Part shown: positions 26,155 through 37,997 of the stretch, piece after piece
How the letters are laid out: every line of letters begins with the position of its first letter
Position numbering within the stretch: the stretch's first letter is position 1
Assembly (NCBI RefSeq): GCF_026151205.1
Contig: NC_087077.1
Location: 19,713,975-19,777,974 of the forward strand
Reading direction: 5' to 3'
Source of the DNA: Bolinopsis microptera
Lineage: Eukaryota; Ctenophora; Tentaculata; Lobata; Bolinopsidae
Length of the DNA stretch: 64,000 bases
Position numbers and translations under genes: made by a program
The notes under the pieces: generated by a model
What the model was told of the DNA's origin: nothing
The model's database searches: none
What the model saw: only the letters and a program-made list of their open reading frames with translations

Positions 26155-27185
26155 AACGGCAATAACTTGATACGGCGCAGACTAGAAGACCCTAACAAAA
26201 CTATAGCAGACACATCTGCCAGTTCAGACAGCGAATAAACAATTTTGGTAGATTTAATATTGGTCTGACTGCCCGTTTAGTGGCAGCTGTACCTAGAGAA
26301 AATTTATGTTTAATTTTGGATTGAAATAATGTACAGGTTCGAGGGTTGGCAAGTTGTGGTAATCAAAAGCCGTAAAACCGCAAAGTGATTACCACACGAG
26401 CTTTGTGCCGGCCGTCCTGGGCCTGGAGTTAGATTTCTATCGATGCACTGGCATCAATAGGAAACTAACGGCCAGAAGTACTGATAGTATCATGCTCTGG
26501 TTATAAAATATATATGATATGCATAATAAGCATGCATATGAAATTCTCTTGAAATTGTTGTTTTCTTGAGAAATACTAATTGTACAAATTTCGTTTAACG
26601 CGAAATCGCTTTGATCGCGAATGCAGTTATGATCAAAACAAAATTAAGAAAATTATAAAAAAAGGAAATATACAAAAATAATAAAAAAATTTTTTAGACT
26701 AGATATATTAACTTGCTCATGCTCTCAGAAGCATAGATATTTAATTTAAATTATTGTTAATGTTTTGAGGAGGGAGGAGAATGATGGACAATTCATGAAC
26801 AATAAAGAGACTGAGAGTAGAATTTTAGATGAGTTTTATTATTGTTGATATATTAATGTTGATATATTAATAGTTGATATATTTTTAAAATGGTTGACTG
26901 TACACATTTACCAATTTCCAGATTGTCAATAATAAAAGAAAGAAAAGTTCGAAAAGGAAGTACAGCCAATCATTTATGTTTACTAGAAACTTAAATTTAA
27001 AAATAATCTTTGATTATGAGCTCTAGAGATATGTTATCATAAATAGAAAAATGTGTTAAGACTAAATTTTTGTTGCATTGTAAAATACATGTTGTAAAGA
27101 TTCAGTTAATAATTTTATTCCTCTAAACACAAAACATCTAAAAAAGTATTAAATAGAATAAAATTATTATTAAAAAAAGGAGGTA
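26155..27185 (+). other. 3' untranslated region of element B
   Basis: AT-rich and non-coding. It contains a 12-bp-stem inverted repeat (GTGGTAATCA near 26,353 and TGATTACCAC near 26,385) that could form an RNA hairpin, and GTTGATATATTAAT repeats near 26,845-26,885. Confidence 0.5.
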
Positions 27186-27558
27186 TGTTAGGTTATAGGA
27201 TTAGATGATAGTAACATGGGAACAGGTGGTTCATCAATTGTGACCGGTCAATCGTGACCTGTAAACATTGCTGTTCTAAAATATGGGTGCAGAATATTCG
27301 CGAATTTTACGATTGGTCCAACAATAGGTGGGGCAGCCGTCCATTGGTTGTAAGTCATGTGACCTAGGTCACATGACCATAGCAGGTGGACTAAAGCCTC
27401 ATTTAACCCCGGTCAGCTCACGGTGCACTAACTTTAGTGTGACGTTAAAATAGTTATTATGACCTAGAAGGTAGTTAATATAAATACAGATGTTTTGTGT
27501 CGAAAAAGTTAGTTTATTTTAAAACCACTTCTCCTAAACTGTTGTTTCTGTTGTAACA
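27186..27558 (+). repeat. 3' LTR of element B
   Basis: 373 bases, TGTTA...TAACA. It contains a perfect 24-bp palindrome at 27,354-27,377 (half site GTCATGTGACCT), which carries two E-box-like CATGTG cores. A polypurine-like TTAAAAAAAGGAGG precedes it. Confidence 0.75.
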
Positions 27559-27632
27559 GGGGGGGATTTAGTCGAATTTGTCAATACCTCCTGGAGATAT
27601 TGACGAAATCGATTAAATTTTCCCGGGGGATA
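27559..27632 (+). promoter_or_regulatory. Hairpin and presumed polypurine tract of element A
   Basis: These 74 bases are what remains of element A before its 3' LTR. They hold an inverted repeat (GTCAATA at 27,580 and TATTGAC at 27,598, with outer pairing) and CCCGGGGGATA, a weak polypurine tract next to the LTR. Confidence 0.45.
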
Positions 27633-28254
27633 TAGTGTAATATGGAGGCTGGTTACAGCAGTTTTAGAGTAGTTTTAGCAGTTGTGTAGATTGTAATTTA
27701 GTGATTAATATGACCGTTAGTAATGAGTGTAGATTTAGGTAGTTAAGTGACCACGTGGTATCACGTGGCGCGTGTCGATAACGCATTTCTGGACACGTTA
27801 GGATTAGTTCTGGAAAAGCTCTTTAGGTGACGTGTTTAATCAAAGTGTTAACCGCTGATCTAGAACGCCCAACGTGGCCCGTCTTGCCACAGTTTAAGTT
27901 GTGATTGTTGATAATATCTTTATATTCATCATTCGAACGTTATTACTCGATTCAACTGTTTCCTTTGTTCAACTCTAGCTTAGGACCGAATTGTAGCATT
28001 TGAACCGTTTGATTCACAGTACCGCACTTAGTTGCATGTATGTAGTAGTCATATCAGAGTAATTGGCAATACAAGTAATCGTGATTGTCGTATTAACGTA
28101 GAGTTCAATACTTAGTTATTGTGAGTTATTGCAGTTGTCAGTCGCTACAACGACTGAGAGTATAGTGTGTAGTGTGAGAGGACTTGTGAGCAGGCATTGT
28201 TTACCATTGGTACGCCTCGGGAGGACTGGTCTGGTGCCACCTTATTTTACACTA
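27633..28254 (+). repeat. 3' LTR of element A
   Basis: 622 bases, well read, TAGTGTAA...TTACACTA. It is followed directly by the TTGG target duplicate and the interrupted LINE frame. Confidence 0.88.
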
Positions 28255-28808
28255 TTGGAGCTTGGATAGCAACAACAGAGAGGGACCTGCGGGTCAGAAA
28301 AGCTAAGGCTTGGGCAGCCTGCCACAAGCTAAAGAAGATGTGGAAGTCTGACCTTAGAAGAGGACTAAAGATCCGTCTATTTGTTGCTACTGTGGAGTCA
28401 ATACTTCTTTATGGTTCTGAAACCTGGACGTTGACAGAGCAATTGAAGAAACGCATTGATGGCTGCTACACTAGAATGCTAAGGATGGCACTTAATGTGG
28501 ATTGGAAGCAGCGAAAAACCAACAAAGAAGTCTATGGCAACCTACCGAGAGCAACCATGAAGATCCAAGAGCGCAGGATGCGACTAGCAGGCCATATCCA
28601 CCGGCACCCAGAACTAGTCGCAAACCGCTTGCTACTCTGGGAACCAACTCATGGGGTGCGGAGTAGGGGGAGACCAGCCATGACCTATGATGATAGCCTA
28701 CGAGCTGACACGGGTCTCAACGACACTGGAGAAATGGGCGGACTTATGGCGGATAGAGTTTTATGGAGACAGCGCATCAATACTCGGACGCTGAAGCCGC
28801 CTTAAGTC
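28255..28808 (+). pseudogene. LINE A, 3' part: RT C-terminal region
   Basis: An open frame of about 180 codons reaches TAA at 28,803-28,805, three bases before the target duplicate. It has the typical C-terminal marks of APE-type LINE proteins: YLG-x-W-I start (the YLG is at 8,262), a KLKKMWKS helix, LLYGSETWTL, RMLRMALNVDW, RRMRLAGHIHRHPE, RGRP, and DRVLWRQRI. The frame looks open upstream into the LTR only by chance. The intact 3' frame contrasts with the ruined 5' part at 5.9-8.3 kb. No poly(A) or simple tail is seen. Confidence 0.78.
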
Positions 28809-29336
28809 ATTAGATTTAGTTGGGGGGGGGGGGGTATTAGATTTAGTTGGGGGGGGGGTATTAGATTTAGTTGGGGGGGGGGGGGGTATTAGATTTAGTT
28901 GGGGGGGGGGGGGTATTAGATTTAGTTGGGGGGGTATTAGATTTAGTTGGGGGGGGGGTATTAGATTTAGTTGGGGGGGGGGTATTAGATTTAGTTGGGG
29001 GGTATTAGATTTAGTTGGGGGGGGGGGGGTATTAGATTTAGTTGGGGGGGGGTATTAGATTTAGTTGGGGGGGTATTAGATTTAGTTGGGGGGGTATTAG
29101 ATTTAGTTGGGGGGGGGGGGGTATTAGATTTAGTTGGGGGGTATTAGATTTAGTTGGGGGGGGGGTATTAGATTTAGTTGGGGGGGTATTAGATTTAGTT
29201 GGGGGGGGGGGGTATTAGATTTAGTTGGGGGGTATTAGATTTAGTTGGGGGGTATTAGATTTAGTTGGGGGGGGGGTATTAGATTTAGTTGGGGGGGGGG
29301 TATTCGATTTAGTTGGGGGGGGGGGGGTATTAGTTC
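28809..29336. repeat. G-run minisatellite (TATTAGATTTAGTT + 6-14 G)
   Basis: About 24 units of TATTAGATTTAGTT, each followed by an uninterrupted run of 6 to 14 G. The unit length varies only in the G run. It lies in the last intron of the transporter gene and would be C-rich in the transcript. The G runs are of G-quadruplex type. Confidence 0.96.
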
Positions 29337-29510
29337 TTTACTTTAGTTTGCATGATTTGTACTTTTATAGTGGGTAGGCATCAAAAATATCAGTCCAAAT
29401 CTAATTTAAAAGATCTAGAAATTGAGCTATTTTTTGTAATCTATTTGGAGCTAGGTCTTTGTGTGAGCTGTGAATTTGCATTCAGTTTTCTGAACACCAT
29501 AAAACCTCAC

Positions 29511-30888
29511 CTCAGTAAAACCACTCCCAGTCTGTAAAATGCAGTTGATGGCAGCAGGAAAGAAAATCCCCATTTTCTGTAGACCAGGCACATCTTTACC
29601 CAGGAAGCAGGAGCTGGTGCCCATCAGAGTCAAACCTCCCACCAGGAGGTATTTCAGATTCTGATGGATATCATATCACAACAACAAGATTTCATATTAC
29701 AAAGAAAAACATATCATATTACAACAACTGACAACAAGATACAAGGGCAGGTCTCTCCCGGTGTTGGGATGGCCTGAAGTACTTATATCTCCTTTTCATT
29801 AACCCTAAGCCACTCCGTGCCCAGGTACTATACTAGCTGTAGAGGGGTTAGACATACGAGCCATATATTATTAAACAAACTATTTGTAACTGATCCGGAT
29901 TGAGCTAAAGGGTGATGTTAAAAACAGTGTAACTTATATGGTAACTAGTAGTAGTGTACATATAAAAACAGTGTATATGAAAGTGTAAAACCTGAAATCC
30001 TGATGTAAGTCGAACCTTTCTTTTTGAACCTATGAAGCCAGCTAAAAAAGTAGAAGCAGTATAGAAAAGAGAAGTAACAGTCATCATCCACCCACTGTTT
30101 GTTTCTGAAGTTTCCGACTCGTGTAGCATGTAATTGCTAAAGAATGATATCGCTATACTGTCTGTGATCGATACAGAACCCATCACAAACAAGCTTAGTA
30201 CCTGAAAATAAGGAGACGTTGTCTTCTTTGATTTAAGAACTTTAGATTTGTCAAGCTTGAAGGGAAATCGGATAAAAATATTGTCAATTCTGCGACGGTT
30301 ATTTTAAGAAAACCGATTGTAAGATCAAATATCATTTCATTTACCAAAATTGGCCAGTATAAAACGTCTATAGAATCAGGGGTTACATCAGGAACATCAC
30401 GTTCGTTACCGTTTAACCAGAACGTGCAGAAATACGCTGCTACACAGGACACTATCACTAATACCGCTGAATAATATCTCTTTGAATTATACTCTGATTA
30501 CCACACATAACACAAAACCATATTTTACATGTTTTCACTTTTCAGCCTGTTTCTCAGATGTCAGAGGTTCTGATCTCATCCGAAATTAAACAATGTCGGC
30601 AGGTATTGAAGGAAGATTAAAGATGTAATTGTAACATGGTAACTTGCTGGTAACTACTAGTAAATAGCTATTAACTTACTGGTTACTTTCTGGTTACTTA
30701 CTGGTTACTTACTCGTAATATTAAGAGGAGCCCAGAATCTAAAGTTCTCATAAAAGAAGCCGCCTATCTCAAACCCCACCATCATACAGAAAGTAGAAAC
30801 TAAAAGACAACTCGTAAGCTGACGTAACCAGGGCTACGTTGTCAGGGAAACTCTGTGACATCATGTCCAGAAAACGAACATCTGTATT
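29511..30888 (-). CDS. SLC18B1: SLC18B1-like MFS transporter, middle exons, 5' end not found
   Basis: Four minus-strand exons can be placed by GT/AG sites and frame: 30,713-30,888; 30,345-30,466 (intron phase 1 before it); 29,992-30,201 (phase 0); 29,511-30,660 region, exactly 29,511-29,660 (phase 0). They encode about 218 residues. The first exon has the family's SFPDNVALV-x-E motif before TM5. The others give TM6 (VLVIVSCVAAYFCTFW), TM7-8 (LSLFVMGSVSITDSI), an FLAGFIGSKRK loop, and TM9-10 (YLLVGGLTLMG, then QTGSGF). These resemble vesicular polyamine transporter SLC18B1, a proton-coupled antiporter of 12 helices. Exons for TM1-4 are not seen upstream. The first exon is 176 nt where 175 is needed to fit its phases, and the frame changes near 30,800. 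So this is either a decayed copy or a consensus error. Confidence 0.68.
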
Positions 30889-31028
30889 CTGTAATGGGAA
30901 AACGAACATCTGAAATGGGAAAACGAACATCTTAAATGGAAAAACGAACATCTGAAATGGGAAAACGAACATCTTAAATGGGAAAACGAACATCTGAAAT
31001 GGGAAAACGAACATCTTAAATGGGAAAA
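30889..31028 (-). repeat. 21-bp tandem repeat carrying splice-acceptor-like AGs
   Basis: Six copies of a 21-bp unit that alternates between two forms. Read on the minus strand, each unit is TTCCCATTTCAG or TTCCCATTTAAG followed by ATGTTCGTT. Each ends in AG after a pyrimidine tract, and the units stay in frame with the downstream exon at 30,713-30,888. A strong pyrimidine tract lies just before the array (31,029-31,050). Confidence 0.85.
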
Positions 31029-31575
31029 ATAAAAAAATAAAAGAAGGAGAAATGGTAAAAACTCTCTATATTTCCCTGTGGAGCTGTCCCTTTCCAATAC
31101 TAGTACAAACAAATTATTTAAAGATATTAAGACAATGAAACAGCGAGCTTTCGAAGGATTTCTACGTTTTTAGTTATTTTAGCTTATAGGTATCCTCAAT
31201 GGGTGTCCTAAGTGACTGGTTAAAACTCTTCCATAATCCATTTCGTTGAAGGCACTTAATTTCCATTCTTTTTGTCCACCCACCTGTCAGTCACTTTCTT
31301 CATATGCTCAATTTGTATCTCAAAACCATTACATAGTATAACCGTATCAACATACCGCGAAACTGGTGAGTGCTTTATCACGATCTATCAAAGCTAAGGT
31401 TGGCCAGTTGCCAATAATGTTAGAATGTTGGTTGCGTTTCCGGGACTAACGATATAATTTTATTTCGTAAATCGTTACTTAACTGCAGAGTGCAGATTAT
31501 TATCATATTAGACTCCACAGAATTTATAGTCACTCTGACAGTTAGGTATTTAATACTGGAAGATGTAAAACAATA

Positions 31576-32995
<1,420 letters not shown>

Positions 32996-33037
32996 TATGT
33001 TATCATATGTCATTAGCAACGACGTGTTATGTGACTA

Positions 33038-33392
33038 AATCGCTCGCCCAAATTTTAAGAAAATTCTTGTGAAAAGGCCCTTTGGGTGTGAAATTGATCT
33101 TAATCGGTGTATTTTTGGACGCTGATTCCGAATCACCCCACATGACGTAGGGTAAAAATGCTTCCATGGAGAGTTATGGGCAAAAAACCGTTTTGGTCAC
33201 GTGACAGGCTAGTAAACCATGAATTCGATTGTTTAGGGCTCGGGTTAGGGTTAGGGTTGTGGTAAGGGTTATGGTTAGCTTCGGGGTTATGGTTAGGGTT
33301 AGGGTTGGGATTAGGGTTTATGTAAAACCGTTTTGTACGGCTGCAAAACCATAAAAACCAAAGTCACGTGAAATTTTTGGGCGAGCGAATTT
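33038..33392. mobile_element. TIR element with interstitial telomere-like repeats
   Basis: About 355 bases absent from duplication copy 1. The ends share an inverted TCGCTCGCCCAAA. Inside, 33,232-33,320 holds degenerate TTAGGG-type repeats. No coding sequence is present, so it would be non-autonomous. Confidence 0.65.
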
Positions 33393-34231
33393 GGAATTAG
33401 TAAGAGCCGTGACTAGCAAGTAGCACTGATGACATCTTAACCTCGTTATAGAAAATGAGATTAGAGTTAGACATTATCACATTTTTGTTCCTTCTACAGA
33501 TTATTATTAAGTTATTAGTATTAGTGTTTACTCAACTTTGTTAGATCATAATTTCCAAAAAATTTTGTTGCTTTAGTCATATACTGTGTATACTTTGAAT
33601 TCTTCGACAGTTTTTTGTTTTTAATTTAGCGTTTGTCATTATGAATTTGGAATCTTCAGCTTCTAAATCTTAAAGTTTTTATAATGTACTAGTAGTAGTA
33701 GTACGTGCTAAACCACTTTACAATCGATCTTCGAGTTTTTCTAAAAGGGCCCCGACAGTTAAACCAACTCAAATATATAATATATATACTTAGATATACG
33801 ATTTTAGGCGCGAGAGTTCCCCTTTGTAATGTGATCTCTGAAGGCAGACGCAATACGAGCTCGGAAGCGGGAGCTCTGCCTTTAGAGGTACGTATCGAGA
33901 ATGACTCTGACCGAAATTAGCGCGATGCACTACTGGGCCGCGCACAGGGGTGTAGGAAGCGGGGAGGGGGGTGGCCGGGCAGGATCAAGGATGGGGCCAT
34001 CGCCCCCCTTCCCCCATAAAATCTGGGTAAGGGGCCAAAAAGGGCCAACTTTTCAACTTCAAACTTAGGTTTCTAGGTTTCAAAGTTTTTGTGGAAAATA
34101 CTTTTGTTCATGTTTCATGCTACCCTGATCATTATAAGCCGAAAATATTTTTTCTGTTTTCTGAAGTCCGTACCTACATTCGGAAGGCTGTGGATGAGAT
34201 TGGTTTCATATACTTAAGATTTTGGCCAAGC

Positions 34232-34378
<147 letters not shown>

Positions 34379-34663
34379 AACACATCTCTTATTAGGAATA
34401 ATGACTCCCACGTGACACAATGATGATTCCCACGTGCTGCATTTCTTCTTCCCATTCACAGCGACGCAATACTAAAACGTGTCACAGATATATGCCCACG
34501 TGCCACATTGAATTTATATATTCTCGTTCCTATAATGCACATGACTTGTAGTTGTGTGTAGGTGACCTGCTACTCTCTTTGTCACTCCGTTATTTTCTGT
34601 TTTTCTTTTCCGTAGTCCGATCTACGACACTATAGTTATACTTACATTAAGACTATTATTATA

Positions 34664-35347
34664 ATGCCCTCAGGGACGTTATATGTGATAATGTGTCACG
34701 AGGGAGAAAAGTGATAACGCTAAATTTTTCTCAGGGAGCATTATCAAAACAGGTATAGGAACAGCGAGAGACCACTTTCATTTCTCGTAATACGTTTTCA
34801 CTCTATCAGGCCGCGCAAACCCCCTCACTACGTTCGGGTGTTATCATGCGCGGCCCTCAGAGCGCGAGAGCATTATTGCGTTATAATGCCCTCAGGGACG
34901 TTATATGTGATAATGTGTCATGAGGGAGAAAAGTGATAACGCTAAATTTTTCTCAGGGAGCATTATCAAAACAGGTATAGGAACAGCGAGAGACCACTTT
35001 CATTTCTCGTAATACGTTTCCGGCTCCACAGTTAATTAGTTTCAAAACAAATAACACTGGCGTTCTATATATTAGACACTATATTGTATCATGCGCACGT
35101 ATCACATTACACCCCTTCCAATCGAAACAGTCGGGCATTATAATATAATAATAGCTTGGCTAATGAGTGCTGAGCGCGATAATTCCCGACAGCTTGCTGG
35201 AGGGAACGCGCGGGCACGAAATTGCCAAGCTATTATGTATTATAACTGATAATACTCTCTCACTCTATCAGGCCGCGCAAACTCCCTCACTACCTTCGGG
35301 CGTTATCATGCGCGGCCCTCAGAGTGCGAGAGCATTATTGCGTTATA
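34664..35347. mobile_element. Compound insertion in duplication copy 2
   Basis: About 684 bases absent from copy 1, flanked by TTATA on both sides. The first 219 bases (ATGCCCTCAGGGACG...) are partly repeated in tandem from 34,883. At 35,138-35,245 lies a short inverted repeat (TAATAATAGCTTGGCTAA against its complement). GGCCGCGC blocks recur. No coding sequence. Confidence 0.6.
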
Positions 35348-35574
35348 GCTGTACCATGTTTACATTATATTACATTATAATGATTTAATGAGTCGAGCAC
35401 ACGTTCCGAGTTCAAGCGAGATTTTGTAACCTTATCAGCACCGAGTGTCAACTGCAGCATATCTTAACTGCAATTCAGGGCTCGATCAGTTAATTATATG
35501 CGCCGGATATCTCATCTCTAATTTTTGGAAAGCGGTCCGGTTTCCAAAATTCTCTAATTATTATATATTACAAT

Positions 35575-37680
35575 TACGGGTAAACCCCCCCCCCCCCCTC
35601 CCCCCCCCCCCCCCCCCCCCCCCTAAAATGTCACCCACCCCTAAAACGCCACTCTTGATTGATTGGATCCCATCTTCTTAGAAAGTATCTTACCTAATCA
35701 TTTGTAACTCCTAAACATAAAAAAATATCATTCAGACCCTACCTCATCCTTAGGAACATTTTTCTTTTTGATAATATTGTGCGAACTGCAATAGCGTAGA
35801 GTGCAGTTGGGTTTCAAGTTTTGTCGAGATGGCCATGTGGCCATAATCCTATTATTATTATTATTATCCTGAAATTGAATCTAAATGATGCCATAAGGGC
35901 ATTTTTTCACTTTGTACGAATTTTTTACTTTTGAAAAAAAGCGCACAATTTTATAACTCTGGAATTCATTAATATTAACTCAGTTTTGGTCTAGGATAGT
36001 GATATTTACATATTTTAGCAACTTTGTACATATGACTGGAGATATGGAAAGTTATACATTACTCCATACTAGCAGGAACCCGTCTAACCCTAAAGTGGTG
36101 TCAAGACTCAAGAGACTAAAATAATTATTACCTATTTAATTCGCGTTTTTGACACCACTTGGGGGTCCAAATTTTGGGCTCTAAAACTCCTATTTCTTGG
36201 CCAATTTTTTATTTTTTCATGCTGATTTGAAGGCCATTAAAGCATTTGACCCAGTCAAAAAAGTTTCAGTTGTATATCTTTTACGGTTTTTGCGGAAAGT
36301 CGTGTTAAAGTTGATGCCGTGGTGTCAGTAAAATGGCACAGATAAATATATATATATCGTCTCGCTTTATATATAGTAAGATTACTACCCTCCCCTAAAA
36401 TGTCACCTGGCCGCCCCCTAAAATGTCATTGCATTTTATCAGATTCTGGCTTTGAGACTACAAGCACCATAAAACAGGTACCAGCCTATTAAACATCATA
36501 TTTTATATTTAGCATCTAATGGTAATATTGGAAAGCTTTGGCAGCTCAAGGAATTAGTTTTATTTTATTAATCGCAATAAACATCCCCTAAAATGTTTAA
36601 TTATCCCCCCTAAAATGTAATTTTAACCTGATCAAATTACTCAGGCTTTTCCTAAGATGCAATGCATACACTTCGTTAATAGTTGATGTTAATAATCAAC
36701 AAGTGCCAAAACAAGAGCTATTATCGCACACCATGCGAACAAAATACAAATTTGACATTTTAGGGGAGAAAAAAAATGACATTTTAGGGGGCATATCATA
36801 GGTTTACCATAAACTAGTAAGTACCAAAAACCGTAGTTTTTGACATTCAATTTTGCTAAAAGCAGTCAAATCTAGTCTATAGAGAAGGTCAGATCGATTA
36901 CTGGGTTGGCTTAGTTAACTACAGGTCACTAAAATTGCCAAGATGCAGGATGATGTTAAAAATCCCAAAAAATGCAATTAAAACATGCAATTTGCACAAG
37001 GTTGAAATCACATTGAATCCATTTCTTTTGTGCCAATTGTTAGTTTATAACTAGATAATCTAACTACAGGTGTAAATTTTGTTGACTGAGTTACTGTTTT
37101 GCCGTAAGTTCTGGGTATTCAAAAAAAGTCCCCAAAATGTCACAAAAAGTAAATTGACTAAATTCCGCCATTTTTTTTCAACAGAGAGAGAAATTCTGGT
37201 CGACGCCTCAGAAATAGGTTATATTAGTCCCAGAAGTGGTTAAAATTAATAATTGAGCAACATTCTGAGTGCTACACAACCTGTTTTAGCTGACGTTTTA
37301 GGGGTGGTGCACGTGACATTTTAGGGGGTGATTACGGTTTTGAGGTACTTCCTTTAGTGAGTGAATGTTTTCAAGTAGCTTTATGTTTTAATAAGACAAA
37401 ACAAATAGTACTAGTGACAAAAGATACATCAGGCCTCCTGTACATTTTGTAATTATGACACATATGGAGTTGACATTTTAGGGGTGGTGTTTTAAAAGTG
37501 ATTCCATTTCAACGTCAAAAAAATTGTACCTGATTTTATTTTCAAATTTCCAAATCTTCCTGGCAGGCTAGAAAAAGGTTTAAATATTATTCCTAGACAC
37601 TTCAGAACCCTGTAAATTTAGCCCTAACTCGGCAATCTGGGCCCAAAAAACAGGTGACGTTTTAGGGGGGTTTACCCGTA
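35575..37680. mobile_element. 2.1-kb TIR element with iterated CCCCTAAAATGTCA motifs
   Basis: The left end starts TACGGGTAAACCCCCC and the right end is its inverted complement, GGGGGGTTTACCCGTA. The motif CCCCTAAAATGTCA (or AACGTCA) occurs repeatedly. In the left half (35,620-36,620) it points one way, and in the right half (36,755-37,670) it points the other way. No coding sequence is seen; the interior is AT-rich. It looks like a non-autonomous DNA transposon with subterminal repeats. A poly-C tract at 35,585-35,624 expands the left end. Confidence 0.72.
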
Positions 37681-37997
37681 CCTATTAAAATTAACATTAA
37701 TGGAATATTGGCTCTGTTTTTTCTCCGAAATTATAGCATTAGAAACCAGGCAGCAGCTAAACTAGAGCGGTATTTGGAAACCTGTTTATCTGTTAGTTAT
37801 TTCTAGTGACGATTGCCATTGGGTTCAGTTATCGTTTCAAAGTTTCAAAGTTAATTAGGTAGACTATGATTGGGTTTAAAGCTATTTTCCTAAGCTACCC
37901 TGTCTGGCTGTCTACTTCTAGGAAAAGTATAAATTGTGTTCAGTTATCCGGTAGCTGCAAAACGTGCAGTTTTGTAATACCTTAGTTCAGCTTTTCA
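37681..37997. other. Unannotated spacer
   Basis: About 320 AT-rich bases with no frame, repeat or site I can identify. It ends at the GGGAGA array. Confidence 0.6.

Larger units (their letters stand above)
15805..27558 (+). mobile_element. LTR retrotransposon B with Env-like gene, nested in A
   Basis: A second pair of direct repeats (about 15,805-16,144 and 27,186-27,558) lies inside element A. The well-read right copy starts TGTTA and ends TAACA, the TG...CA form of LTRs. Runs of G flank both sides (about 15,800-15,804 and 27,559-27,564), so the target duplication is probably GGGGG but cannot be sized. The element is 11.75 kb. From 16,150 to about 24,000 no domain can be read. An Env-like gene lies at 24.1-26.2 kb and is followed by 1 kb of untranslated DNA. 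Confidence 0.72.
8275..28254 (+). mobile_element. LTR retrotransposon A (Ty3/gypsy type), interrupted by element B
   Basis: Two direct repeats of about 0.6 kb (8,275-8,876 and 27,633-28,254) bound the element. The LTR begins TAGTGTAA and ends TTACACTA, a perfect 8-bp inverted terminus. The flanks are TTGG at 8,271-8,274 and TTGG at 28,255-28,258, a 4-bp target duplication that restores the LINE reading frame when the element is removed. Without element B the length is about 8.2 kb. RT, then RNase H, then integrase-like pieces occur in that order, which is the Ty3/gypsy order. Confidence 0.85.

Noticed and set aside
30200..30345. A second frameshift in the transporter between 30,345 and 30,201
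   Set aside because: The break is explained by an intron with donor GTAAAT and a good acceptor TTATTTTCAG, both phase 0.
33232..33320. A chromosome end
   Set aside because: The TTAGGG-type repeats are short, degenerate and inside a TIR element flanked by unique DNA.
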